From Xestospongia bergquistia (lineage: Eukaryota; Porifera; Demospongiae; Haplosclerida; Petrosiidae): a DNA stretch of 64,000 nucleotides. This document shows positions 51,306 to 64,000 of the stretch, piece by piece. Position numbers and translations under genes: made by a program. Numbering within the stretch: position 1 is the first letter of the stretch; each line of letters starts with the position of its first letter. The DNA is taken from contig OZ014421.1 of NCBI GenBank assembly GCA_963965975.1, positions 3,337,001 through 3,401,000 of the forward strand, in the 5' to 3' direction. Under the pieces are notes generated by a model. That model was not told where the DNA came from, made no database searches, and saw only the letters and a program-made list of their open reading frames with translations.

Positions 51306-53715
51306 CTTCAAAAGTCTTTAACTTAAAGACTTTAGAGCGTTAATGCAAACTAACTTACTAAACTATTAATAGCTGTTTATTTAGTTAGTGCCATAAAGTC
51401 CTTTAGACTGAGCAGTTTACTTTATAAACTTCTCTCAATAGTCTAAACCTTCTAAAGTCTTTATCTTGAAGAATTTAGAGCGTTAATGCAAACTAACTTA
51501 CTAAACTGTTAATAGCTGTTTATTTAGTTAGTGCCATAAAGTCCTTTAGACTGAGCAGTTTACTTTATAAACTACTCTCAATAGTCTAAACCTTCTAAAG
51601 TCTTTATCTTAAAGACTTTGGAGCGTTAATGCAAACTAACTTACTAAACTGTTAATAGCTGTTTATTTCGATAGTGCCAAAAGTCCTTTAGACTGAGCAG
51701 TTTACATTATAAACTTCTCTTAATAGTCTAAACCTTGTAAAGTCTTTAACTTAAAGACTTTGTAGCGTTAATGCAAACTAACTTACTAAATTGTTAATAG
51801 CTGTTTATTTAGTTAGTGCCATAAAGTCCTTTAGTCTGAGCTGTTTACACTATAAACTTCTCTCAACAGGCTAAACCTTCTAAAGTCTTTAACTTAAAGA
51901 CTTTTGAGCGTTAATGCAAACTAACTTACTAAACTGTTAATAGCTGTTTATTTAGTTAGTGCCATAAGTCCTTTAGACTGAGCAGTTTACTTTATAAACT
52001 TCTCTCAATAGTCTAAACCTTCTAAAGTCGTTAACTTAAGGACTTTAGAGCGTTAATGCAAACTAACTTACTAAACTGTTAATAGCTGTTTATTTAGTTA
52101 GTGCCATAAAGTCCTTTAGACTGAGCAGTTTACTTTATAAACTTCTCTCAATAGTCTAAACCTTCTAAAGTCTTTAACTTAAAGACTTTGGAGCGTTAAT
52201 GCAAACTAACTTACTAAACTATTAATAGCTGTTTATTTATTTAGTGCCATAAAGTCCTTTAAACTTAACTGTTTACTTTATAAACTTCTCTCAATAGTGT
52301 AAACCCTCTAAAGTCTTTAACTAAAAGACTTTGGAGCGTTAATGCAAACTAACTTACTAAACTGATAGTAGCTGTTTATTTAGTTAGTGCCATAAAGTCC
52401 TTTAGACTGAGTAGTTTACTTTAGAATGATCTCTCAATAGTCTAAACCTTCTAAAGTCTTTAACTTAAAGACTTTAAAGTGTTAATGCAAACTAACTTAC
52501 TAAACTGTTAATTGCTGTTTATTTAGTTAGTGCCACAAACTCCTTTAGCCTGAGAAGTTTACTTTATAAACTTCTCTCAATAGTCTAAACCTTCAAAAGT
52601 CTTTAACTTAAAGACTTTAGAGCGTTAATGCAAACTAACTTACTAAACTATTAATAGCTGTTTATTTAGTTAGTGCCATAAAGTCCTTTAGACTGAGCAG
52701 TTTACTTTATAAACTTCTCTCAATAGTCTAAACCTTCTAAAGTCTTTAACTTGAAGAATTTAGAGCGTTAATGCAAACTAACTTACTAAACTGTTAATAG
52801 CTGTTTATTTAGTTAGTGCCATAAAGTCCTTTAGACTGAGCAGTTTACTTTATAAACTTCTCTCAATAGTCTAAACCTTCTAAAGTCTTTATCTTAAAGA
52901 CTTTGGAGCGTTAATGCAAACTAACTTACTAAACTGTTAATAGCTGTTTATTTCGATAGTGCCAAAAGTCCTTTAGACTGAGCAGTTTACATTATAAACT
53001 TCTCTTAATAGTCTAAACCTTGTAAAGTCTTTAACTTAAAGACTTTGTAGCGTTAATGCAAACTAACTTACTAAATTGTTAATAGCTGTTTATTTAGTTA
53101 GTGCCATAAAGTCCTTTAGTCTGAGCTGTTTACACTATAAACTTCTCTCAACAGGCTAAACCTTCTAAAGTCTTTAACTTAAAGACTTTGGAGCGCTAAT
53201 GCAAACTAACTTACTAAACTGTTAATAGCTGTTTATTTAGTTAGTGCCATAAGTCCTTTAGACTGAGCAGTTTACTTTATAAACTTCTCTCAATAGTCTA
53301 AACCTTCTAAAGTCGTTAACTTAAGGACTTTAGAGCGTTAATGCAAACTAACTTACTAAACTGTTAATAGCTGTTTATTTAGTTAGTGCCATAAAGTCCT
53401 TTAGACTGAGCAGTTTACTTTATAAACTTCTCTCAATAGTCTAAACCTTCTAAAGTCTTTAACTTAAAGACTTTGGAGCGTTAATGCAAACTAACCTACT
53501 AAACTATTAATAGCTGTTTATTTATTTAGTGCCATAAAGTCCTTTAAACTTAACAGTTTACTTTATAAACTTCTCTCAATAGTGTAAACCCTCTAAAGTC
53601 TTTAACTAAAAGACTTTGGAGCGTTAATGCAAACTAACTTACTAAACTGATAATAGCTGTTTATTTAGTTAGTGCCATAAAGTCCTTTAGACTGAGTAGT
53701 TTACTTTAGAATGAT
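51306..53715. repeat. Tandem duplication of nine satellite monomers
   Basis: The part 51306-52430 is repeated at 52591-53715 with an offset of 1285 bp. The marker CTTCAAAAGTC lies at 51306 and 52591, and TTAGAATGAT at 52421 and 53706. Confidence 0.8.
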
Positions 53716-56700
53716 CTCTCAATAGTCTAAACCTTCTAAAGTCTTTAACTTAATGACTTTGGAGCGTTAATGCAAACTAACTTACTACACTGTTAATAGC
53801 TCTTTATTTAGTTAGTGCCATAAAGTCCTTTAGACTGAGCAGTTTACTTTATAAACTTCTCTCAATAGTGTAAATCTTCTAAAGTCTCTAACTTAAAGAA
53901 TTTAGAGCGTTAATGCAAACTAACTTACTAAACTCTTAATAGCTTTTTATTTAGTTAGTGCCATAAAGTCCTTTAGACTGAGCAGTTTACTTTATAAACT
54001 TCTCTCAATAGTCTAAACCTTCTAAAGTCTTTATCTTAGAGACTTTGGAGCGTTAATGCAAACTAACTTACTAATCTGTTAATAGTTGTTTATTTAGTTA
54101 GTGCGATAAAGTCCTTTAGACTGAGCAGTTTACTTTATAAACTTCTCTTAATAGTCTAAACCTTCTAAAGTCTTTAACTTAAAGACTTTGTAGCGTTAAT
54201 GCAACCTAACTTACTAAACTGTTAATAGCTGTTTATTTAGTTAGTGCCATAAAGTCCTTTAGTCTGAGCAGTTTACACTATAAACTTCTCTCAATAGTCT
54301 AAACCTTCTAAAGTCTTTAACTTAAAGACTTTAGAGCGTTAATGTAAACTAACTTATTAAACTGTTAATAACTGTTTATTTAGTTAGTGCCATAAAGTCC
54401 TTTAGACTGAGTAGTTTACTTTATAAACTTCTCTCAATAGTCTAAACCTTCTAAAGTCTTTAACTTAAAGACTTTAGAAAGTTAATGCAAACTAACATAG
54501 CAAACTGTTAATAGCTGTTTATTTATTTAGTGCCATAAAGTCCTTTAGACTGAGCAGTTTACTTTATAAACTTCTCTCAATAGTCTAAACCTTCTAAAGT
54601 CTTTATCTTAAAGATTTTGGAGCGTTAATGTAAACTAACTTATTAAACTGTTAATAGCTGTTTATTTAGTTAGTGCCATAAAGTCCTTTAGACTGAGTAG
54701 TTTACTTTATAAACTTCTCTCAATAGTCTAAACCTTCTAAAGTCTTTAACTTAAAGACTTTATAAAGTTAATGCAAACTAACATACCAAACTGTTAATAG
54801 CTGTTTATTTAGTTAGAGCCTTAAAGTCCTTTAGACTGAGCAGTTTACTTTATAAACTTCTCTCAATAGTCTAAACCTTCTAAAGTCTTTAACTTAAAGA
54901 CTTTGGAGCGTTAATGCAAACAAACTTACTAAACTGTTAATAGCTGTTTATTTAGTTAGTGCCATAAAGTCCTTTAGACTGAGTAGTTTACTTTAGAATG
55001 ATCTCTCAATAGTCTAAACCTTCTAAAGTCTTTAACTTAATGACTTTGGAGCGTTAATGCAAACTAACTTACTAAACTGTTAATAGCTGTTTATTTAGTT
55101 AGTGCCATAAAGTCCTTTAGACTGAGCAGTTTACTTTATAAACTTCTCTCAACAGTGTAAACCTTCTAAAGTCTCTAACTTAAAGAATTTAGAGCGTTAA
55201 TGCAAACTAACTTACTAAACTCTTAATAGCTTTTTATTTAGTTAGTGCCATAAAGTCCTTTAGACTGAGCAGTTTACTTTATAAACTTCTCTCAATAGTC
55301 TAAACCTTCTAAAGTCTTTGTCTTAGAGATTTTGGAGCGTTAATGCAAACTAACTTACTAAACTGTTAATAGCTGTTTATTTAGTTAGTGCGATAAAGTC
55401 CTTTAGACTGAGCAGTTTACTTCATAAAATTCTCTTAATAGTCTAAACCTTCTAAAGTCTTTAACTTAAAGACTTTGTAGCGTTAATGCAAACTAACTTA
55501 CTAAACTGTTAATAGCTGTTTATTTAGTTAGTGCCATAAAGTCCTTTAGTCTGAGCAGTTTACACTATAAACTTCTCTCAATAGTCTAAACCTTCTAAAG
55601 TCTTTAACTTAAAGACTTTGGAGCGTTAATCTAAACTAACTTATTAAACTGTTAATAGCTGTTTATTTAGTTGGTGCCATAAAGTCCTTTAGACTGAGCA
55701 GTTTACTTTATAAACTTCTCTCAATAGTCTAAACCTTCTAAAGTCTTTAACTTAAAGACTTTAGAAAGTTAATGCAAACTAACATACCAAACTGTTAATA
55801 GCTGTTTATTTAGTTAGTGCCATAAAGTCCTTTAGACTGAGCAGTTTACTTTATAAACTTCTCTCAATAGTCTAAACCTTCTAAAGTCTTTAACTTAAAG
55901 ACTTTGGAGCGTTAATGCAAACAAACTTACTAAACTGTTAGTAGCTGTTTATTTAGTTAGTGGCATAAAGTCCTTTAGACTGAGTAGTTTACTTTATAAA
56001 CTTCTCTCAATAGTCTAAACCTTCTAAAGTTTTTAACTTAAAGACTTTAAAGCGTTAATGCAAACTAACTTACTAAACTGTTAATAGCTGTGTATTTAGT
56101 TAGTGCCATAAAGTCCTTTAGACTGAGTAGTTTACTTTATAAACTTCTCTCAATAGTCTAAACCTTGTAAAGTCTTTAACTTAAAGACTTTGGAGCGTTA
56201 ATGCAAACTAACTTACTAAACTGTTAAAAGCTGTTTATTTAGCTAGTGCCATAAAGTCCTTTACACTGAGCAGTTTACTTTATAAACTTCTCTCAATAGT
56301 CTAAACCTTCTAAAGTCTTTAACTTAAAGACTTTGGAGCGTTAATGCAAACTAACTTACTAAATTGTTAATAGCTGTTTATTTAGTTAGTGCCATAAAGT
56401 CCTTTAGTCTGAGCTGTTTACACTATAAACTTCTCTCAACAGGCTAAACCTTCTAAAGTCTTTAACTTAAAGACTTTGGAGCGTTAATGCAAGCTAACTT
56501 ACTAAACTGTTAATAGCTGTTTATTTAGTTACTGCCATAAGTCCTTTAGACTGAGCAGTTTACTTTATAAACTTCTCTCAATAGTCTAAACCTTCTAAAG
56601 TCGTTAACTTAAGGACTTTAGAGCGTTAATGCAAACTAACTTACTAAACTGTTAATAGCTGTTTATTTAGTTAGTGCCATAAAGTCCTTTAGACTGAGCA

Positions 56701-59700
56701 GTTTACTTTATAAACTTCTCTCAACAGTTTAAACCTTCTAAAGTCTCTAACTTAAAGAATTTAGAGCGTTAATGCAAACTAACTTACTAAACTCTTAATA
56801 GCTTTTTATTTAGTTAGTGCGATAAAGTCCTTTAGACTGAGCAGTTTACTTTATAAACTTCTCTCAATAGTCTAAACCTTCTAAAGTCTGTATCTTAGAG
56901 ATTTTGGAGCGTTAATGCAAACTAACTTACTAAACTGTTAATAGCTGTTTATTTAGTTAGTGCGATAAAGTCCTTTAGACTGAGCAGTTTACTTCATAAA
57001 ATTCTCTTAATAGTCTAAACCTTCTAAAGTCTTTAACTTAAAGACTTTGTAGCGTTAATGCAAACTAACTTACTAAACTGTTAATAGCTGTTTATTTAGT
57101 TAGTGCCATAAAGTCCTTTAGTCTGAGCAGTTTACACTATAAACTTCTCTCAATAGTCTAAACCTTCTAAAGTCTTTAACTTAAAGACTTTGGAGCGTTA
57201 ATGTAAGCTAACTTATTAAACTGTTAATAGCTGTTTATTTAGTTGGTGCCATAAAGTCCTTTAGACTGAGCAGTTTACTTTATAAACTTCTCTCAATAGT
57301 CTAAACCTTCTAAAGTCTTTAACTTAAAGACTTTAGAAAGTTAATGCAAACTAACATACCAAACTGTTAATAGCTGTTTATTTAGTTAGTGCCATAAAGT
57401 CCTTTAGACTGAGCAGTTTACTTTATAAACTTCTCTCAATAGTCTAAACCTTCTAAAGTCTTTAACTTAAAGACTTTGGAGCGTTAATGCAAACAAACTT
57501 ACTAAACTGTTAGTAGCTGTTTATTTAGTTAGTGGCATAAAGTCCTTTAGACTGAGTAGTTTACTTTATAAACTTCTCTCAATAGTCTAAACCTTCTAAA
57601 GTTTTTAACTTAAAGACTTTAAAGCGTTAATGCAAACTAACTTACTAAACTGTTAATAGCTGTGTATTTAGTTAATGCCATAAAGTCCTTTAGACTGAGT
57701 AGTTTACTTTATAAACTTCTCGCAATAGTCTAAACCTTGTAAAGTCTTTAACTTAAAGACTTTGGAGCGTTAATGCAAACTAACTTACTAAACTGTTAAA
57801 AGCTGTTTATTTAGCTAGTGCCATAAAGTCCTTTACACTGAGCAGTTTACTTTATAAACTTCTCTCAATAGTCTAAACCTTCTAAAGTCTTTAACTTAAA
57901 GACTTTAGAGCGTTAATGCAAACTAACTTACTAAATTGTTAATAGCTGTTTATTTAGTTAGTGCCATAAAGTCCTTTAGTCTGAGCTGTTTACACTATAA
58001 ACTTCTCTCAACAGGCTAAACCTTTTAAAGTCTTTAACTTAAAGACTTTGGAGCGTTAATGCAAGCACACTTACTAAACTGTTAATAGCTGTTTATTTAG
58101 TTACTGCCATATGTCCTTTAGACTGAGCAGTTTACTTTATAAACTTCTCTCAATAGTCTAAACCTTCTAAAGTCGTTAACTTAAGGACTTTAGAGCGTTA
58201 ATGCAAACTAACTTACTAAACTGTTAATAGCTGTTTATTTAGTTAGTGCCATAAACTCCTTTAGACTGAGCAGTTTACTTTATAAACTTCTCTCAATAGT
58301 CTAAACCTTCTAAAGTCTTTAACTTAAAGACTTTGGAGCGTTAATGCAAACTAACTTACTAAACTATTAATAGCTGTTTATTTAGTTAGTGCCATAAAGT
58401 CCTTTAGACTTAACAGTTTACTTTATAAACTTCTCTCAATAGTGTAAACCCTCTAAAGTCTTTAACTAAAAGACTTTGGAGCGTTAATGCAAACTAACTT
58501 ACTAAACTGTTAATAGCTGTTTATTTAGTTAGTGCCATAAAGTCCTTTAGACTGAGCAGTTTACTTTAGAATGATCTCTCAATAGTCTAAACCTTCTAAA
58601 GTCTTTAACTTAATGACTTTGGAGCGTTAATGCAAACTAACTTACTAAACTGTTAATAGCTGTTTATTTAGTTAGTGCCATAAAGTCCTTTAGACTGAGC
58701 AGTTTACTTCATAAACTTCTCTCAATAGTGTAAACCTTCTAAAGTCTCTAACTTAAAGAATTTAGAGCGTTAATGCAAACTAACTTACTAAACTCTTAAT
58801 AGCTTTTTATTTAGTTAGTGCCATAAAGTCCTTTAGACTGAGCAGTTTACTTTATAAACTTCTCTCAATAGTCTAAACCTTCTAAAGTCTTTATCTTAGA
58901 GACTTTGGAGCGTTAATGCAAACTAACTTACTAAACTGTTAATAGTTGTTTATTTAGTTAGTGCGATAAAGTCCTTTAGACTGAGCAGTTTACTTTATAA
59001 ACTTCTCTTAATAGTCTAAACCTTCTAAAGTCTTTAACTTAAAGACTTTGTAGCGTTAATGCAAAATAACTTACTAAACTGTTAATAGCTGTTTATTTAG
59101 TTAGTGCCATAAAGTCCTTTAGTCTGAGCAGTTTACACTATAAACTTCTCTCTACAGTCTAAACCTTCTAAAGTCTTTAACTTAAAGACTTTGGAGCGTT
59201 AATGCAAACTAACTTACTAAACTGTTAATAGCTGTTTATTTAGCTAGTGCCATAAAGTCCTTTAGACTGAGCAGTTTACTTTATAAACTTCTCTCAATAG
59301 TCTAAACCTTCTAAAGTCTTTAACTTAAAGACTTTGGAGCGTTAATGCAAACGAACTTACTAAATTGTTAATAGCTGTTTATTTAGTTAGTGCCAGAAAG
59401 TCCTTTAGTCTGAGCTGTTTACACTATAAACTTCTCTCAACAGGCTAAACCTTCTAAAGTCTTTAACTTAAAGACTTTGGAGCGTTAATGCAAACTAACT
59501 TACTAAACTGTTAATAGCTGTTTATTTAGTTAGTGCCATAAGTCCTTTAGACTGAGCAGTTTACTTTATAAACTTCTCTCAATAGACTAAACCTTCTAAA
59601 GTCGTTAACTTAAGGACTTTAGAGCGTTAATGCAAACTAACTTACTAAACTGTTAATAGCTGTTTATTTAGTTAGTGCCATAAAGTCCTTTAGACTGAGC

Positions 59701-62631
59701 AGTCTACTTTATAAACTTCTCTCAATAGTCTAAACCTTCTAAAGTCTTTAACTTAAAGACTTTGGAGCGTTAATGCAAACTAACTTACTAAACTATTAAT
59801 AGCTGTTTATTTAGTTAGTGCCATAAAGTCCTTTAGACTTAACAGTTTACTTTATAAACTTCTCTCAGTAGTGTAAACCCTCTAAAGTCTTTAACTAAAA
59901 GACTTTGGAGCGTTAATGCAAACTAACTTACTAAACTGTTAATAGCTGTTTATTTAGTTAGTGCCATAAAGTCCTTTAGACTGAGTAGTTTTCTTTAGAA
60001 TGATCTCTCAATAGTCTAAACCTTCTAAAGTCTTTAACTTAATGACTTTGGAGCGTTAATGCAAACTAACTTACTAAACTGTTAATAGCTGTTTATTTAG
60101 TTAGTGCCATAAAGTCCTTTAGACTGAGCAGTTTACTTTATAAACTTCTCTCAATAGTGTAAACCTTCTAAAGTCTCTAACTTAAAGAATTTAGAGCGTT
60201 AATGCAAACTAACTTACTAAACTCTTAATAGCTTTTTATTTAGTTAGTGCCATAAAGTCCTTTAGACTGAGCAGTTTACTTTATAAACTTCTCTCAATAG
60301 TCTAAACCTTCTAAAGTCTTTATCTTAGAGACTTTGGAGCGTTAATGCAAACTAACTTACTAAACTGTTAATAGTTGTTTATTTAGTTAGTGCGATAAAG
60401 TCCTTTAGACTGAGCAGTTTACTTTATAAACTTCTCTTAATAGTCTAAACCTTCTAAAGTCTTTAACTTAAAGACTTTGTAGCGTTAATGCAAAATAACT
60501 TACTAAACTGTTAATAGCTGTTTATTTAGTTAGTGCCATAAAGTCCTTTAGTCTGAGCAGTTTACACTATAAACTTCTCTCAATAGTCTAAACCTTCTAA
60601 AGTCTTTAACTTAAAGACTTTGGAGCGTTAATGTAAACTAACTTATTAAACTGTTAATAGCTGTTTATTTAGTTAGTGCCATAAAGTCCTTTAGACTGAG
60701 CAGTTTACTTTATAAACTTCTCTCAATAGTCTAAACCTTCTAAAGTCTTTAACTTAAAGACTTTAGAAAGTTAATGCAAACTAACATACCAAACTGTTAA
60801 TAGCTGTTTATTTAGTTAGTGCCATAAAGTCCTTTAGACTGAGCAGTTTACTTTATAAACTTCTCTCAATAGTCTAAACCTTCTAAAGTCTTTAACTTAA
60901 AGACTTTGGAGCGTTAATGCAAACAAACTTACTAAACTGTTAATAGCTGTTTATTTAGTTAGTGCCATAAAGTCCTTTAGACTGAGTACTTTACTTTATA
61001 AACTTCTCTCAATAGTCTAAACATTCTAAAGTCTTTAACTTAAGACTTTGGAGCGTTAATGCAAACTAACTTACTAAACTGTTAATAGCTGTTTATTTAG
61101 TTAGTGCCATAAGTCCTTTAGACTGAGCAGTTTACTTTATAAACTTCTCTCAATAGTCTAAACCTTCTAAAGTCGTTAACTTAAGGACTTTAGAGCGTTA
61201 ATGCAAACTAACTTACTAAACTGTTAATAGCTGTTTATTTAGTTAGTGCCATAAAGTCCTTTAGACTGAGCAGTTTACTTTATAAACTTCTCTCAACAGT
61301 CTAAACCTTCTAAAGTCTTTAACTTAAAGACTTTGGAGCCTTAATGCAAACTAACTAACTAAACTATTAATAGCTGTTTATTTAGTTAGTGCCATAAAGT
61401 CCTTTAGACTTAACAGTTTACTTTATAAACTTCTCTCAATAGTGTAAACCCTCTAAAGTCTTTAACTAAAAGACTTTGGAGCGTTAATGCAAACTAACTT
61501 ACAAAACTGTTAATAGCTGTTTATTTAGTTAGTGCCATAAAGTCCTTTAGACTGAGTAGTTTACTTTAGAATGATCTCTCAATAGTCTAAACCTTCTAAA
61601 GTCTTTAACTTAATGACTTTGGAGCGTTAATGCAAACTAACTTACTAAACTGTTAATAGCTGTTTATTTAGTTAGTGCCATAAAGTCCTTTAGACTGAGC
61701 AGTTTACTTTATAAACTTCTCTCAATAGTGTAAACCTTCTAAAGTCTCTAACTTAAAGAATTTAGAGCGTTAATGCAAACTAACTTACTAAACTCTTAAT
61801 AGCTTTTTATTTAGTCAGTGCCATAAAGTCCTTTAGACTGAGCAGTTTACTTTATAAACTTCTCTCAATAGTCTAAACCTTCTAAAGTCTTTATCTTAGA
61901 GACTTTGGAGCGTTAATGCAAACTAACTTACTAAACTGTTAATAGCTGTTTATTTAGTTAGTGCGATAAAGTCCTTTAGACTGAGCAGTTTACTTTATAA
62001 ACTTCTCTTACTAGTCTAAACCTTCTAAAATCTTTAACTTAAAGACTTTGTAGCGTTAATGCAAACTAACTTACTAAACTGTTAATAGCTGTTTATTTAG
62101 TTAGTGCCATAAAGTCCTTTAGTCTGAGCAGTTTACACTATAAACTTCTCTCAATAGTCTAAACCTTCTAAAGTCTTTAACTTAAAGACTTTAGAGCGTT
62201 AATGTAAACTAACTTATTAAACTGTTAATAGCTGTTTATTTAGTTAGTGCCATAAAGTCCTTTAGACTGAGCAGTTTACTTTATAAACTTCTCTCAATAG
62301 TCTAAACCTTCTAAAGTCTTTAACTTAAAGACTTTAGAAAGTTAATGCAAACTAACATACCAAACTGTTAATAGCTGTTTATTTAGTTAGTGCCATAAAG
62401 TCCTTTAGACTGAGCAGTTTACTTTATAAACTTCTCTTTATAGTCTAAACCTTCTAAAGTCTTTAACTTAAAGACTTTGGAGCGTTAATGCAAACAAACT
62501 CACTAAACTGTTAGTAGCTGTTTATTTAGTTAGTGCCATAAAGTCCTTTAGACTGAGTAGTTTACTTTATAAACTTCTCTCAATAGTCTAAACATTCTAA
62601 AGTCTTTAACTTAAAGACTTTGGAGCGTTAA

Positions 62632-63275
62632 CCCTTTACATGCCAAGTTTTTGCGTGGGCGTATACCGTAATTACCAAATTATTTTGCCCTGAAGTAATA
62701 AGCACGTTTTTTACTTCGTTTTGCGTTTTATTCCTACTATCTTGATGTTGGAAGTGTTTAGAAGTCGAGTTTCTTTCATAGAGTGAATGATAAGATGGTG
62801 AGTTGTTCTTAAACTGTACTTTTAATGTTTTATCTTTTATAAATGATTATTGTTGAATATAGTATCAGCTACAATAGTGACAGCAATGAACTCTCTCAGC
62901 TCCACGTATTATAAACAGTGTACTATATACTATTGTTCTATATTTTAATGATTGTTGTTAAATGATAATAATGAATAGTTGCATGTTTACTTTGTAGCTT
63001 CACACTTACCTTTGATCGAGTCACGCGCTTGACAGTCAAAATAATACAAAGGTGAGTTTTCAAGCATAGATGGTCTGAAAGCAAGACACAGCAGCTACTT
63101 TGATATTTCTACCTTCCAACCCAGCTACCTGAAGCACGACTAGCTAAAAAAGACGCTTCCACAAAGCAAACCAGAGCGCCAAACTCGGTATAAAGTAGAC
63201 GACGAGTATACTCGTCATTGGGAATTACGCCCACTTTTTTAATGACGAGTATACTCGTCAACGGGAAGTAAAGGG
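62632..63275 (-). mobile_element. Non-autonomous piggyBac-type element, copy 2 (644 bp)
   Basis: Same family as the element at 28579-29231 but inverted, between TTAA at 62628-62631 and TTAA at 63276-63279. The flanks rejoin to a monomer at GAGCG-TTAA-TGC. Palindromes lie at 63243-63260 and 63201-63216, and GCGTGGGCG at 62653-62661. The 9-bp length difference from copy 1 is explained by one gap near its TCTCTTCGCTCTTGC stretch. Otherwise the copies differ by scattered substitutions, so both are fairly recent. Confidence 0.92.
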
Positions 63276-64000
63276 TTAATGCAAACTATCTTACTAAACT
63301 GTTAATAGCTGTTTATTTAGTTAGTGCCATAAAGTCCTTTAGACTGAACAGTTTACTTTATAAACTTCTCTCAATAGTCTAAACCTTCTAAAGACTTTAG
63401 AGCGTTAATGCAAACAAACTTACGAAACTTTTAATAGCTTTTTATTTAGTTAGTGCCATAAAGTCCTTTAGACAGAGCAGTTTACTTTATAAACTTCTCT
63501 CAATAATCTAAACCTTCTAAAGTCTTTATCTTAAAGACTTTGGAGCATAATGCCAACTAACTTACTAAACTTTTAATAGCTGTTTATTTATTTATTGGCA
63601 TAAAGTCCTTTAGACTGAGTAGTTTACTTTATAAACTTCTCTCAATAGTCTAAACCTGCTAATGTTTTTAACTTAAAGACATTAAAGCGTTAATGCAAAC
63701 TAACTTACTAAACTGTTAATAGCTGTTTATTTAGTTAGTGCCATAAAGTCCTTTAGACTGAGTAGTTTACTTTATAAACTTCTCTCAATAGTCTAAACCT
63801 TGTAAGGTCTTTAACTTAAAGACTTTGGAGCGTTAATGCAAACTAACTTACTAAACTGTTAATAGCTGTTTATTTAGCTAGTGCCATAAAGTCTTTTAGA
63901 ATGAGCAGTTTACTTTATCAACTTCTCTCAATAGTCTAAACCTTCTAAAGTCTTTAACTTAAAGACTTTGGAGCGTTAATGCAAACTAACTTACTAAACT
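63276..64000 (-). repeat. 143-bp satellite, right arm, segment 3 (runs off the window)
   Basis: About five monomers continue the right-arm polarity to the last base. The first ones are more degenerate: one lacks much of the dyad (CTTCTAAAGACTTTAGAGCG near 63387), and another has GGAGCATAATGCC near 63541. The array end is not reached. Confidence 0.95.

Larger units (their letters stand above)
29232..62631 (-). repeat. 143-bp satellite, right arm, segment 2
   Basis: About 233 tandem monomers, same polarity and consensus as segment 1. Each monomer contains four TTAA sites and a perfect dyad, CTAAAGTCTTTAA-C-TTAAAGACTTTAG. Nested long-range duplications fill the part from about 35920 to 53715. 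Further on, the variant TTAGAATGATCTCTC recurs at 53706, 54992, 58566, 59995 and 61566, i.e. about 9, 25, 10 and 11 monomers apart, which shows another local higher-order pattern. No gene is supported anywhere in the segment. Confidence 0.97.

Noticed and set aside
11051-64000. CRISPR-like array
   Set aside because: The repeat is contiguous 143-bp satellite without unique spacers and the context is eukaryotic, so regular spacing alone is not CRISPR.

Overview
The window is eukaryotic DNA, most probably from an AT-rich invertebrate. A sponge-like animal would fit, but that is inference. The support is: GT..AG introns of only 47-72 nt without strong pyrimidine tracts, two lineages of piggyBac transposase, an exon-split permuted papain-like gene, and about 55 kb of satellite DNA. 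Nothing suggests a bacterial or viral source.

Layout. Bases 1-4850 are a worn, gene-poor flank. It holds the 3' end of a permuted papain-like (YiiX-type) gene (3-590), some unassigned coding-looking sequence (624-1156), CA and AT microsatellites with a small minisatellite (1636-2054), a decayed PGBD4-like piggyBac transposase on the minus strand (2365-3375), and a few short open frames of unknown value. From about 4850 to the end of the window the DNA is one satellite family with a 143-bp monomer. It comes in a short left arm (4850 to about 10078) and a long right arm of opposite polarity (about 10079-64000, not finished at the window edge).

Four mobile elements interrupt the satellite. The first is a complete piggyBac element (7172-10052, TTAA on both sides). 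Its transposase gene is split by five tiny introns; the spliced product is 633 residues and starts at 7501, well upstream of the longest uninterrupted frame. The second is a 796-bp inverted-repeat element without a target duplication (10255-11050). The third and fourth are two copies, in opposite orientations, of a 644-653-bp non-autonomous piggyBac-type element (28579-29231 and 62632-63275).

How the parts fit. The satellite monomer carries four TTAA tetranucleotides, which is the piggyBac target, and all three piggyBac-type insertions use a different one of them. The complete element and the short elements share the same end architecture. Two 16-bp palindromes sit at positions 17-32 and about 60-76 from the left end, and GCGTGGGCG sits at position 22 from the right end. 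The outer arms of the palindromes (GACG...CGTC) are conserved while the inner 8 bases differ in a compensatory way, so the dyad symmetry itself has been kept. This matched set of one intact transposase and a related but shifted short-element family inside a TTAA-dense satellite is the most interesting system in the window. The right arm also shows nested higher-order duplication (8-mer units of 1144 bp inside 3289-, 6575- and 9864-bp offsets), pointing to recent array turnover. Each monomer carries strong dyads, which makes it a reasonable candidate for centromeric or other heterochromatic satellite.
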